Program-made: the position numbers and the translations under genes | Shown here: positions 24,333 through 32,125 of the stretch, one piece after another | Layout of the letters: each line of letters starts with the position of its first letter | How positions within the stretch are numbered: the first letter of the stretch is position 1 | Assembly (NCBI GenBank): GCA_035530275.1 | Contig: DATKVC010000010.1 | Span: 1-64,000 of the forward strand | Length of the DNA stretch: 64,000 nt | Reading direction: 5' to 3' | Origin: CAIJMU01 sp035530275 | GTDB taxonomy: Bacteria > Spirochaetota > Spirochaetia > Treponematales > Rectinemataceae | Notes under the pieces: model-generated | Database searches by the model: none | What the model saw: only the letters and a program-made list of their open reading frames with translations | What the model was told of the DNA's origin: nothing

Positions 24333-24732
24333 GGACCAGATCAGGGAGGAGCTCTCCTCCCTGATCCTTGGCGGCGAGGTGAAGGATCCCCGCGTGGGGC
24401 CCTTCGTCTCGTTGACGAGGGTCGAGGCGGCGCGCGACCTCTCTTTCGCCCGCGTCTTCGTCTCGAGTTTCGCCGCGGCCGTCGATGGCGCGAAGACGCC
24501 CGAGGGCGAAGCGCCCGGGGCGGAAGCCGCGAAAGATTCGTCAGCCCGCTCCCCGGAGGACGAGGCCCTCGATCGGGCCGTCGACGGCCTCAACCACGCG
24601 GCCGGTTTCATGCAGGCGCGCATCGGCAAGAGGCTCAGGACGAGGCTCACGCCGAAGCTGCAATTCGTGGCCGATCGCGGCATCCGCGCGGGCTTCGAGA
24701 TGAACGAGAGGATCAAGGGCCTGTTCCAGTGA
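24304..24732 (+). CDS. rbfA: ribosome-binding factor A
   Basis: The 142-residue product has the RbfA KH-like fold signatures: QIREELSSLILGGEVKDPRVGPFVSLTRVE at the N-terminus and HAAGFMQARIGKRLRTRLTPKLQFVAD near the C-terminus. RbfA binds 30S precursors during late maturation and cold adaptation. Between the two halves lies a roughly 30-residue Ala/Glu/Ser-rich insertion (residues about 60-90, TPEGEAPGAEAAKDSSARS) that most RbfA proteins lack. It overlaps infB by 29 bases and truB by 4 bases (GTGA). Confidence 0.9.
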   Translation: MDEIRQRKLEDQIREELSSLILGGEVKDPRVGPFVSLTRVEAARDLSFARVFVSSFAAAVDGAKTPEGEAPGAEAAKDSSARSPEDEALDRAVDGLNHAAGFMQARIGKRLRTRLTPKLQFVADRGIRAGFEMNERIKGLFQ

Positions 24733-25679
24733 TTCGTCATGAGGGCATCGCCCTCGTGGCCAAGCCCGAGGGACTGACATCCTTTCAAACCCTCGGCCCG
24801 CTCAAACGTTCCCTGGGCACCAGGAAGCTCGGACACACGGGCACCCTCGACAAATTCGCGTCGGGTCTTCTCGTCGTCCTCGTCGGAAGCCTCACGCGTC
24901 TCGGTCCCTGGTTCACTGCCCTCGACAAGGTTTACGAGGCCACGCTGCGCTTCGGCGAGGAGACCGACTCCCTCGATCCCGAGGGCGAGGTCGTGGCTCG
25001 CGCCGATCCCCCTTCCCCCGAATCCCTCGCCCTCGCGCTGCCGTCCTTCATGGGCGAGCTCATGCAGGCGCCGCCTGCCTATTCCGCCGTGCATATTGGC
25101 GGCGAGCGCGCCTCCGACCGGGCGAGGCGCGGCGAAGTCCTCGACATGCGCGCTCGACCCGTCACGATCCATGAGCTTGATCTTATCAATTATGACGGTC
25201 GTGACGCGAGGCTGCGGGTGCGCTGCTCCTCGGGCACCTACATCCGCTCCCTCGCCCGCGACATCGCCCTTTCCATGGGCAGCCGCGCCCGCCTCGAAAC
25301 ACTCGTTCGCACCCGCGTCGGTCCCTTTCGCCTGGACGCGGCACGGGCTCCCCAGGATTTTTCGGAGGGTAAGGGACTCGTCACCCTGGACGCGGGAGCG
25401 GCGACCTCCCTCGGCTTCGATGCATGCTTACTCTCTCCGAAGGCTCTTCCCGCCTTTTCCCATGGGGGGACCCTGCGGATGGACGATCTCAAGCCCCTAG
25501 CGCCCTTCGATCCCGGGCATCCCTCGATGAAGGCCGCGGCGAAGGCTGTGACGGAGGGCGCGAGACCCCTCGCCATCTTCTCAGAGGAGGGTGACTTCCT
25601 TGGTGTCATGGAGGATTCGGCCGGATCGCTCCGCTACCGTTTCGTCTGCGTTCCCGAGACGGGGGGGAGGGGAACATGA
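24729..25679 (+). CDS. truB: tRNA pseudouridine(55) synthase TruB
   Basis: The 316-residue product carries the TruB signatures VAKPEGLTSFQTL and LGHTGTLDKFASGLLVV, with the catalytic Asp in GTLD (near residue 40), plus the later PPAYSAVHIGGERA and SSGTYIRSLARDI motifs. It isomerises U55 in the T-loop of tRNA. The GTG at 24729 overlaps the rbfA stop as GTGA and begins the conserved N-terminus. GTLDKFASG replaces the more common GTLDPxATG. The C-terminal region has no obvious PUA domain. Confidence 0.93.
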   Translation: MIRHEGIALVAKPEGLTSFQTLGPLKRSLGTRKLGHTGTLDKFASGLLVVLVGSLTRLGPWFTALDKVYEATLRFGEETDSLDPEGEVVARADPPSPESLALALPSFMGELMQAPPAYSAVHIGGERASDRARRGEVLDMRARPVTIHELDLINYDGRDARLRVRCSSGTYIRSLARDIALSMGSRARLETLVRTRVGPFRLDAARAPQDFSEGKGLVTLDAGAATSLGFDACLLSPKALPAFSHGGTLRMDDLKPLAPFDPGHPSMKAAAKAVTEGARPLAIFSEEGDFLGVMEDSAGSLRYRFVCVPETGGRGT

Positions 25680-26476
25680 AACCGATCCTCCTCGACTGGG
25701 ACGAATTCAGGTCGGCCTATGTCCCGGAGAGACCCCTCGCAGCGACTATCGGCGTATTCGACGGTCTCCATGCGGGGCATCGGGCCCTCGTGGAGAAAAT
25801 CGTCGCCAAGGCTCCAGCTCTCCTTCCAGGGGTCATCACCTTCCGTGCCAACCCCAAAAGGATGCTCAGGGCCGAGAGTTACGAGGGAGACCTCATCTCC
25901 CTCGACAGAAAGCTCGAACTCTTCGCCTCATTCGGCGTGGAAGTTGTCATCCTAATTGACTTTTCCGGCGATTTCAGTAAAATGCCGGGAAGAAATTTCC
26001 TGTCCACCGTCGTGGAACGCGGCCACGTCGCCTACATGGCGATCGGCTGGGACTTCCATTGCGGCAGGGGGAGGGACACCGACGCCCGCGGTCTTGTCGA
26101 TTTCTGTAGGGCCCGTTCCGTCGATGCCGAACTCCTCGATCCCGTGTCATTCCATGGAGATGCGGCGAGTTCGACAAGGATCAGGCGGGCCGTGAAGGCC
26201 GGCAGGCTCCTCGATGCGGAACGCCTGCTCGGCAGGCCTTTCGAAGTGGAGCTCGGCCCCCTCGTCAGAGGCGAGGGAAAGAGTTGGCATTTCGGGGCTC
26301 CGGAGGGCATGGTTCTGCCGCCCCAGGGATCGTGGCGGATTGCGGAGAGGGAAGGGGAGGCCGAGCTCGTCGTGGGCGAGGGAGGCCTCGAAGTGAAGGG
26401 ACTGGCGCGATCGGAAATCGGGGCGCGAATCTCGATTACAATGTTTGGCAAGAACGAAGCGATAGACAAGGAGTAA
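25676..26476 (+). CDS. ribF: FAD synthetase-family protein (RibF adenylyltransferase domain, no recognisable riboflavin kinase domain)
   Basis: The 266-residue product has the nucleotidyltransferase fold of RibF: ATIGVFDGLHAGHRALV near residue 24, VITFRANPKRML, and SSTRIRRAVKAGRLLDAERLLGRPFEV near residue 165. In normal bifunctional RibF a riboflavin kinase domain follows, with a GRxLGFPTAN motif. Here the last 80 residues lack that motif and are shorter. FMN-adenylyltransferase activity is likely; riboflavin phosphorylation by this protein is doubtful. The position between truB and rpsO is typical of bacterial ribF. It overlaps truB by 4 bases. Confidence 0.85.
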   Translation: MKPILLDWDEFRSAYVPERPLAATIGVFDGLHAGHRALVEKIVAKAPALLPGVITFRANPKRMLRAESYEGDLISLDRKLELFASFGVEVVILIDFSGDFSKMPGRNFLSTVVERGHVAYMAIGWDFHCGRGRDTDARGLVDFCRARSVDAELLDPVSFHGDAASSTRIRRAVKAGRLLDAERLLGRPFEVELGPLVRGEGKSWHFGAPEGMVLPPQGSWRIAEREGEAELVVGEGGLEVKGLARSEIGARISITMFGKNEAIDKE

Positions 26477-26481
26477 GACGA

Positions 26482-26751
26482 ATGGCTCTTACAAAAGATG
26501 ACAAGGCGAGGGTCGTGGCCGAATACGGCCAGTCCGAGAAGAATACCGGATCCACCGAGACCCAGGTTGCCCTCCTCACGGAGCGCATTCTCTACCTCAC
26601 GGAGCACTTCAAGGTCCACAAGAAGGACACGAACTCCCGCCGCGGGCTCCTCAAGCTCGTCGGACAGCGCAGGAAACTCCTCAAGTACCTGCAGCGAACC
26701 GATCTCGGCGGGTATCGATCCCTCATCGAAAAGCTGAACATCCGCAAGTGA
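26482..26751 (+). CDS. rpsO: 30S ribosomal protein S15
   Basis: The 89-residue product has the exact S15 length and core motifs: GSTETQVALLTERILYLTEH, DTNSRRGLLKLVGQRRKLL and YRSLIEKLNIRK. S15 is a primary binder of 16S rRNA in the central domain. The ATG at 26482 follows AAGGAG (26468-26473) by eight bases. It lies 5 bases after the ribF stop and is followed by a terminator-like hairpin before pnp, the same rpsO-pnp order as in Escherichia coli. Confidence 0.98.
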   Translation: MALTKDDKARVVAEYGQSEKNTGSTETQVALLTERILYLTEHFKVHKKDTNSRRGLLKLVGQRRKLLKYLQRTDLGGYRSLIEKLNIRK

Positions 26752-26772
26752 TCCCGACCGGGAAACGGTCAA

Positions 26773-26805
26773 AAAGGCCCCGCCAAGAAGGCGAGGGCCT
26801 TTCGT
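26773..26805 (+). terminator. terminator between rpsO and pnp
   Basis: AAAGGCCC plus CGCC (26773-26784) pairs with GGCG, a bulged A and GGGCCTTT (26790-26802) around the loop AAGAA. A-tract before and CTTTC after make it a plausible intrinsic terminator that would let only part of the transcription reach pnp. Confidence 0.6.
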
Positions 26806-26816
26806 CGTTCCCGCGC

Positions 26817-26847
26817 GGAGGATATCGGCCCCGAGGGCCGGTCCTCC
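26817..26847 (+). other. bipartite hairpin in the pnp leader
   Basis: GGAGGA (26817-26822) pairs with TCCTCC (26842-26847), and CGGCCC (26826-26831) with GGGCCG (26835-26840), forming one long stem with a small internal loop. In Escherichia coli the pnp leader carries an RNase III-cleaved stem used in autoregulation by PNPase. This stem is in the equivalent place, but a like function is inference. Confidence 0.5.
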
Positions 26848-26869
26848 CCGACCCAAAAAGAAGGTAGCA

Positions 26870-29101
26870 ATGCCGACAACCATGAAGATCAAGCTGGGCT
26901 CCGAGGAACTCTCCCTCGAGACGGGCCGGATGGCCAAGCAGGCCAACGGCTCCGTTTTCGCCCAATACGGCGGCTCCGCGATCATCGCGACGGCCTGCTG
27001 CGCCTCGACAGCCACTGAGGGTCTCGACTTCGTCCCCCTCACCGTCGAGTACAACGAGAAGTATTACGCCGCGGGCAAGATCCCCGGCGGCTTCATAAAG
27101 CGCGAGACGAGGCCCAAGGATCGCGAAATCCTCGTGTCCCGCCTCATCGACCGCCCCATGCGGCCCCTCTTCGACAAGGCCTTCGGCCGCGAGATCCAGG
27201 TCGTGCCGACCTGCATTTCGGCCGACGGCATCAATCCCCCCGACATCATCGCGATCAACGCGGCGAGCGCGGCGGTGGCCATCTCCGACATTCCCTTCAA
27301 CGGCCCCATCGCGGCCGTCCGAGTCTGCCTCATCGGTAACGACTACGTGATCAACCCGACCTTCGACCAGTGGAAGACCGCGAGGCTCGAGATCGTCGTA
27401 GCCGGTACGAAAGACGGCATCACGATGGTAGAGGGCGATTCCGAGGAGGTCTCCGAGGCCGAGATGATCGGCGCCATCGAGGCCGCCAGGGGACCGATCG
27501 CCGAAGTCTGCCGCAAGATCGACGAACTCCGCGCCATGGTCGGAAAGCCGAAGCTTCCCCTCTCGCCCCTCAAGGTCAAGCTCAACCGCGCCGACGAGAT
27601 CAAGGCCTTCGCCGAGGGTCTTCTCAAGACCGCCCTCTTCACGAAGGTGAAGCAGGAGCGCTATGAGGCCATCGCCAAGGCCATCGGCGAGGTAAAGGCC
27701 AAGTTCGCCGACGCCCTCTCCGACGAGACGCAGAAGAAGCTCTTCGGCGCCCTGATGGAGGACATCCAGTACAACATCCTCCGCTCGGGCATCCTCGACT
27801 CGGGCAAGCGCGTCGACGGCCGCGGCCTCGAGGATATCCGCCCCATCACCTGCGAACTCGGTGTCCTCCCCCGCACCCACGGCTCGGCCCTCTTCACCCG
27901 CGGCGAGACCCAGGCCCTCGCCGTCACCACCCTCGGCACGGTTTTCGACGAGCAGATCCTTGACGACATCGAAGGCGACCGCCGCGAGCGCTTCATGCTC
28001 CACTACAATTTCCCGCCCTTCTCGGTCGGCGAGGTCGGACGTCTCGGCACAGGCCGTCGCGAGATCGGCCACGGCAACCTCGCTCGCCGCTCCATCGAAA
28101 AGGTCCTTCCCTCGAAGGAGGCCTGGCCCTACACGGTCCGCGTCGTTTCCGAAATCCTCGAGTCCAACGGCTCCTCATCCATGGCCTCGGTCTGCGGCGG
28201 CTCCCTTTCGCTTATGTATGCGGGTGTCCCCCTCAAGCGGCCTGTCGCCGGCATCGCCATGGGTCTCATCACCGAAGGCGAGCGCTGGGCCGTCCTCTCC
28301 GACATCCTCGGCGACGAGGATCATCTCGGCGATATGGACTTCAAGGTAGCGGGCACCGAGAGCGGCATCACGGGCTTCCAGCTCGACATCAAGATCGCCG
28401 GCCTCACCACAGAAATTCTCACCAAGGCTCTCGACCAGGCCAAGCGCGGCCGCCTCCACATCCTCGGCATCATGAACGCGGCCCTCCCCAACCACGCCTC
28501 CGAGATTTCCGAACTGGCCCCCAAGGTCGTCACGATGAAGGTCGACGTCGAGAAGATCGGCGCTATCATCGGGCCGGGCGGCAAGAACATCAAGGCGCTC
28601 TGCGAGACCTACAACGTCAAGATAAACGTCGATGACGACGGCGCCGTCACCGTCTACGGCAGCACCCAGAAGAACGCCTACGAGGCCCGCGACGCGATCA
28701 AGGGCATCGTCGAGGATCCCGAGGTCGGCCGCATCTACGAAGGCGTCGTCAAGCGCATCATGGAGTTCGGCGCCTTCATCGAAATTCTTCCCGGCAAGGA
28801 AGGCCTCTGCCACATCTCCCGCCTCTCGAAGACCCGCGTCGAGCGTGTCTCCGACGTCCTCAAGGAAGGCGACAAGGTGAAGGTCAAGCTCCTCGAGGTC
28901 GACCGTCTCGGCCGCCTCAACCTCGCCCACGTCGACTCCCTCGACGAGAACGGCAACGTCTCCGTCGACGCCGCCCGGGAATCGGGGACGAGCGAAAATC
29001 GGAGCCCCCGTCCCTATGGCGATCGCCCCTATGGGGATCGACCTCCCCGTCACGACGGTCCGCACCACGGGGATGACCGGAGGGACGGCCGGAGGCACTG
29101 A
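26870..29101 (+). CDS. pnp: polyribonucleotide nucleotidyltransferase (PNPase)
   Basis: The 743-residue product has two RNase PH domains, the second with the phosphate-binding region around FPPFSVGEVGRLGTGRREIGHG. A KH domain (IIGPGGKNIKALCE near residue 567) and an S1 domain (about 620-690) follow. It degrades RNA 3' to 5' by phosphorolysis and is a degradosome component in many bacteria. The start ATG at 26870 follows AAGAAGG. The C-terminus adds about 30 residues rich in Arg, Asp, His, Pro and Gly (RPYGDRPYGDRPPRHDG), a common type of disordered RNA-binding tail. The stop overlaps the next ATG by one base (TGATG). Confidence 0.97.
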   Translation: MPTTMKIKLGSEELSLETGRMAKQANGSVFAQYGGSAIIATACCASTATEGLDFVPLTVEYNEKYYAAGKIPGGFIKRETRPKDREILVSRLIDRPMRPLFDKAFGREIQVVPTCISADGINPPDIIAINAASAAVAISDIPFNGPIAAVRVCLIGNDYVINPTFDQWKTARLEIVVAGTKDGITMVEGDSEEVSEAEMIGAIEAARGPIAEVCRKIDELRAMVGKPKLPLSPLKVKLNRADEIKAFAEGLLKTALFTKVKQERYEAIAKAIGEVKAKFADALSDETQKKLFGALMEDIQYNILRSGILDSGKRVDGRGLEDIRPITCELGVLPRTHGSALFTRGETQALAVTTLGTVFDEQILDDIEGDRRERFMLHYNFPPFSVGEVGRLGTGRREIGHGNLARRSIEKVLPSKEAWPYTVRVVSEILESNGSSSMASVCGGSLSLMYAGVPLKRPVAGIAMGLITEGERWAVLSDILGDEDHLGDMDFKVAGTESGITGFQLDIKIAGLTTEILTKALDQAKRGRLHILGIMNAALPNHASEISELAPKVVTMKVDVEKIGAIIGPGGKNIKALCETYNVKINVDDDGAVTVYGSTQKNAYEARDAIKGIVEDPEVGRIYEGVVKRIMEFGAFIEILPGKEGLCHISRLSKTRVERVSDVLKEGDKVKVKLLEVDRLGRLNLAHVDSLDENGNVSVDAARESGTSENRSPRPYGDRPYGDRPPRHDGPHHGDDRRDGRRH

Positions 29102-30402
29102 TGGTCGAAGCCATCACGCTACCCCGCGGCGCAAGCCTCCTCGCGGAGCGCGTCGAGGGGTTGCGGTCCTTCAGCGCGGGGTTCTGGTTTCCCGTCGGCT
29201 CCCGCCACGAAGCCCCGCGCGAGCGGGGCTTTGTTCATTTCATCGAACACCTCTTCTTCAAGGGCACGGAGTCCAGGAGCGCCCTCGACATAGCGAGGGC
29301 CGTCGATCGCGTCGGAGGCTATCTCAACGCCTTCACCGAGCGTGACACGCTCTGCGTCCACTGCACCGTTCCAGCCAGGCATTGGCGCCTCGCCATCGAC
29401 ATCCTCGCGGATCTCTGCTTTCGTTCCACCTTTCCCGCCGAAGAGGTCGAGCGTGAGCGCGAGGTAATCGTGAGCGAGATCCTTGCCTCCCTCGACGATC
29501 CCGAGGAGACGGCCCACGATCTTCTCCTCGAGCGCATCTGGCCGGGAGATCCCCTCGCCAGGCCCATCGCGGGCACCGAGGATGAAGTCCGTTCCGCCTT
29601 GCGCGCCGGGCTCGTCTCCTTTCGCGAAAGTATGCTCGGCCCCGACCGCCTCGTCGTCACCGCCGCCGGTCCGATCGAAGGCGCAGATATCGCGGGGGCC
29701 CTCGAGACACTCCTCGTCCGTGCGAAACAGGGTAGGTCGAAAAGCCTTCCCGCCTTCGTCGAGCCGACCTTCGTCGCCTCTGTCGGCGAGGCCCAGGCAC
29801 GGCTTTCGCAGTCCTACCTGTTCGTCGCCATACCACTCCATCCGCCCTTCGCGTCAGAGGACTTTTACGTGATGTCAGCCCTGAACGGGGCCTTCGGCGA
29901 ATCCATGAGTTCGCGGCTCTTTCAGAAGCTGCGCGAGCGCGAGGGACTCTGCTATTCAGTCGCCTCCGGCTTCACCATGGGGCGGAGCGAGGGACTTTGG
30001 GTCGCCCAGGCTTCTTCCTCGGCGCGTCTGTTTCCCGCCCTCATCGAGTCGATGCTCGGCGAAATCGCCGCGCTTGGCGCGGCCCGCCCCCTGTCGGAGG
30101 AGGAGGTTTCCGAATCTATTTCCCGCCTTGAGGGCTCCTACGATCTCGCGCTCGAGGACAGCGAGTTCAGGATGAAAAGACTCGCGAGACAGGCGATGCT
30201 GACGGACGAAGTGCTCGACGTCGAGGAGACTCGCGAGCGCATCTTGGCGGTGGACGCCGGGGCCGTAGCTGCCATGACCGATCGGGTTTTCGCCTCCGCG
30301 TCGATGGCAGTATTCGCCTACGGAAACATGGGCTCGAGGTCCAGGAAGGCCCTTGCGTCGCTGTCCGCGTCGACTAGATTCAGGGCGGTCCCTCTTGCCT
30401 GA
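29101..30402 (+). CDS. M16-family zinc peptidase (insulinase/processing-protease type)
   Basis: The 433-residue product has the inverted zinc motif HFIEH (HxxEH, residues about 46-50) followed some 75 residues later by the third ligand region EREREVIVSE. The two-lobed M16B layout and a C-terminal half with RLFQKLREREGLCYSV complete the family signature. The enzyme is probably a cytoplasmic peptide-degrading protease (the YmxG/PqqL-like member commonly downstream of pnp). No signal peptide is visible. Translation is probably coupled to pnp. All catalytic residues are present; the substrate is unknown. Confidence 0.88.
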   Translation: MVEAITLPRGASLLAERVEGLRSFSAGFWFPVGSRHEAPRERGFVHFIEHLFFKGTESRSALDIARAVDRVGGYLNAFTERDTLCVHCTVPARHWRLAIDILADLCFRSTFPAEEVEREREVIVSEILASLDDPEETAHDLLLERIWPGDPLARPIAGTEDEVRSALRAGLVSFRESMLGPDRLVVTAAGPIEGADIAGALETLLVRAKQGRSKSLPAFVEPTFVASVGEAQARLSQSYLFVAIPLHPPFASEDFYVMSALNGAFGESMSSRLFQKLREREGLCYSVASGFTMGRSEGLWVAQASSSARLFPALIESMLGEIAALGAARPLSEEEVSESISRLEGSYDLALEDSEFRMKRLARQAMLTDEVLDVEETRERILAVDAGAVAAMTDRVFASASMAVFAYGNMGSRSRKALASLSASTRFRAVPLA

Positions 30403-30838
30403 GATTAGGGTCTCGGTGCTCGTCTCCGAGGGAGCGAGCTGCCCCGAATACCACAGCGAACTCGCCGCCGGCGCCGACCTCCGGGCGCGCGTCGACGAAC
30501 CTATCGTTCTCGCGCCGGGCGAAAGACGGGCGATACCGACTGGGCTCGCCATGTCGATTCCCGAGGGCTTCGAGGCACAGGTTCGGCCAAGGTCGGGTCT
30601 GGCCCTCCGCGAAGGCCTGACCTGCATCAATTCTCCGGGCACCATCGATGCAGATTATCGGGGTGAGATCAAAGTCCCGATGGTGAATCTCGGACAGGCC
30701 CCCGTGACGATCCGCGACGGTGACAGGATCGCCCAACTCGTGGTCGCCCCCGTCGTCCGAGCCTCTTTCGTCCGGGTCTGCGAGCTCGACGAGACGGTGC
30801 GGGGCGAAAAGGGCTTCGGTTCGACGGGAACGGCATGA
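30395..30838 (+). CDS. dut: deoxyuridine 5'-triphosphate nucleotidohydrolase (dUTPase)
   Basis: The 147-residue product has the five dUTPase motifs: GADLRA (motif 1), RPRSGLA (2), GTIDADYRGEIKV (3), RIAQLVV (4) and RGEKGFGSTG (5). It hydrolyses dUTP to dUMP and pyrophosphate, keeping uracil out of DNA and feeding dTMP synthesis. The start is inferred to be TTG at 30395, giving LPEIRVSVLV. It overlaps the peptidase stop by eight bases and has AGGGCGG upstream; no ATG is available, and a GTG about 18 bases later would trim the first strand. It overlaps lptF by 4 bases. Confidence 0.9.
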   Translation: MPEIRVSVLVSEGASCPEYHSELAAGADLRARVDEPIVLAPGERRAIPTGLAMSIPEGFEAQVRPRSGLALREGLTCINSPGTIDADYRGEIKVPMVNLGQAPVTIRDGDRIAQLVVAPVVRASFVRVCELDETVRGEKGFGSTGTA

Positions 30839-32121
30839 GCAAGAGAGCTCCCAGGCTCGCGCCGGGCATCATCGAGACCTATGTTGGTCGCGAATACTTG
30901 TTCTCCTTCTTCGTCAGCTTCGCCTTCTTCTTCATCGTCTTTTTCGTCAACCAGCTCCTCCTTATGGCTGAAGATATCCTCTCGAAGCGCGCTCCCCTGC
31001 ACGACGTCCTCCTTCTCCTCCTTTTCGCCACACCCTCCGTCATCGCGATGTCGGTGCCCTTCGCCTCCTTGGTCGGCGCACTCATGGCCGCGGGAAGGCT
31101 GGCCGCCGACAGCGAACTGCTGGTCTTCCAGGCCTCGGGCGTGCGCACTTCGAGGGTCTTCCTGCCTTTCGTCGTGCTCGGCGGGCTGCTGTCCGTGGCG
31201 TCCTTCGCCGTCAACGATATCTTCCTGCCGCTTGGGACCCTCGAATTCGGCAAGCTCTACCGAAAGATGCTCGTGTCCGCGCCGGCCCTCGAGCTCCAGC
31301 CCTGGTCCTCGCGGCATTACAAGGACATCACCGTCGTTACCGGCGACGTCTCGGGGTCCACGGTCTCCGACATCCTCATATTCGACAGGACCGAGCAGGG
31401 GCAGCAGCGGGTCATATCCGCGAAGAAGGCCGAGCTCGAGTCGAGGCAAGATTCATCTGAATTGGTACTTACCCTGCAAGGAGTCTGGACCCAGACGCTG
31501 AAGGACGGGGAGACCGGTCGGTTCGAATACAGCTCCTGTGACACGATGGAGTATCGCATTTCCATGTCGGACGGCAATTCCCTCGTGAGCGGCATCGGAC
31601 CCAGGGAGATGAGTTCGGTGGATCTCGGACGTTCCATCGCCGCCCAGACGGCCGATTGGGACGGCCGGGACCAGGCCATGCTCCGCGATGCCGAGCGGGC
31701 CCGCGCGATCCTCGCCGAGTCCTACGCGGGGGGCGTCGCCGCGGCGCCCGCATGGGAAGGTGCGGCCGCCCCGCTTCCGCCCCTCCTCTCCTCCTTTTCG
31801 ACGAAGGCCGCCTCCCGCCCCGAACGCCGCAACCTCGACATCTACTCCCTGGAATTCTGGAAGAAATTTTCCATCCCCGCCGGTGCGGCCTGCTTCGTGA
31901 TCCTCTCCTTCCCCGTGGGAGCCCGGGCGAGACGCTCGGGGCGCTCGGTGGGTTTCGGCCTCGGTCTCCTGATCTCGGTGCTGTATTGGGCCCTTCTCAT
32001 CGGCGGACAAACCCTTGGCTCCCGCCTCGGCTTCTCGCCCTTCTGGTCGATGTGGGCCCCCGATGTGCTCGTCCTCGCCTCAGGCCTCCTTGCCTGGACC
32101 CTCGCGCGGAGGAGCCGCTAG
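30835..32121 (+). CDS. lptF: LptF/YjgP-family permease
   Basis: The 428-residue product has the LptF/LptG layout: N-terminal membrane segments (about residues 20-42, 60-85, 100-130), a large periplasmic beta-jellyroll-like domain (about 150-330), and C-terminal membrane segments (about 345-425). The motif SELLVFQASGVRTSRVFLP is typical of the family. In Proteobacteria LptF and LptG form the permease of the LptB2FG lipopolysaccharide exporter. A second family member follows immediately, consistent with a heterodimer. Whether lipopolysaccharide or another lipid is moved in this spirochaete is unknown. ATGA overlap with dut. Confidence 0.85.
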   Translation: MSKRAPRLAPGIIETYVGREYLFSFFVSFAFFFIVFFVNQLLLMAEDILSKRAPLHDVLLLLLFATPSVIAMSVPFASLVGALMAAGRLAADSELLVFQASGVRTSRVFLPFVVLGGLLSVASFAVNDIFLPLGTLEFGKLYRKMLVSAPALELQPWSSRHYKDITVVTGDVSGSTVSDILIFDRTEQGQQRVISAKKAELESRQDSSELVLTLQGVWTQTLKDGETGRFEYSSCDTMEYRISMSDGNSLVSGIGPREMSSVDLGRSIAAQTADWDGRDQAMLRDAERARAILAESYAGGVAAAPAWEGAAAPLPPLLSSFSTKAASRPERRNLDIYSLEFWKKFSIPAGAACFVILSFPVGARARRSGRSVGFGLGLLISVLYWALLIGGQTLGSRLGFSPFWSMWAPDVLVLASGLLAWTLARRSR

Positions 32122-32125
32122 ATCC

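Noticed and set aside
22149..25172. 1007-residue open frame opposite infB, rbfA and truB
   Set aside because: It mirrors well-known genes on the plus strand. Its ordered-looking composition comes from codon-position bias, and it has no ribosome binding site or domain.
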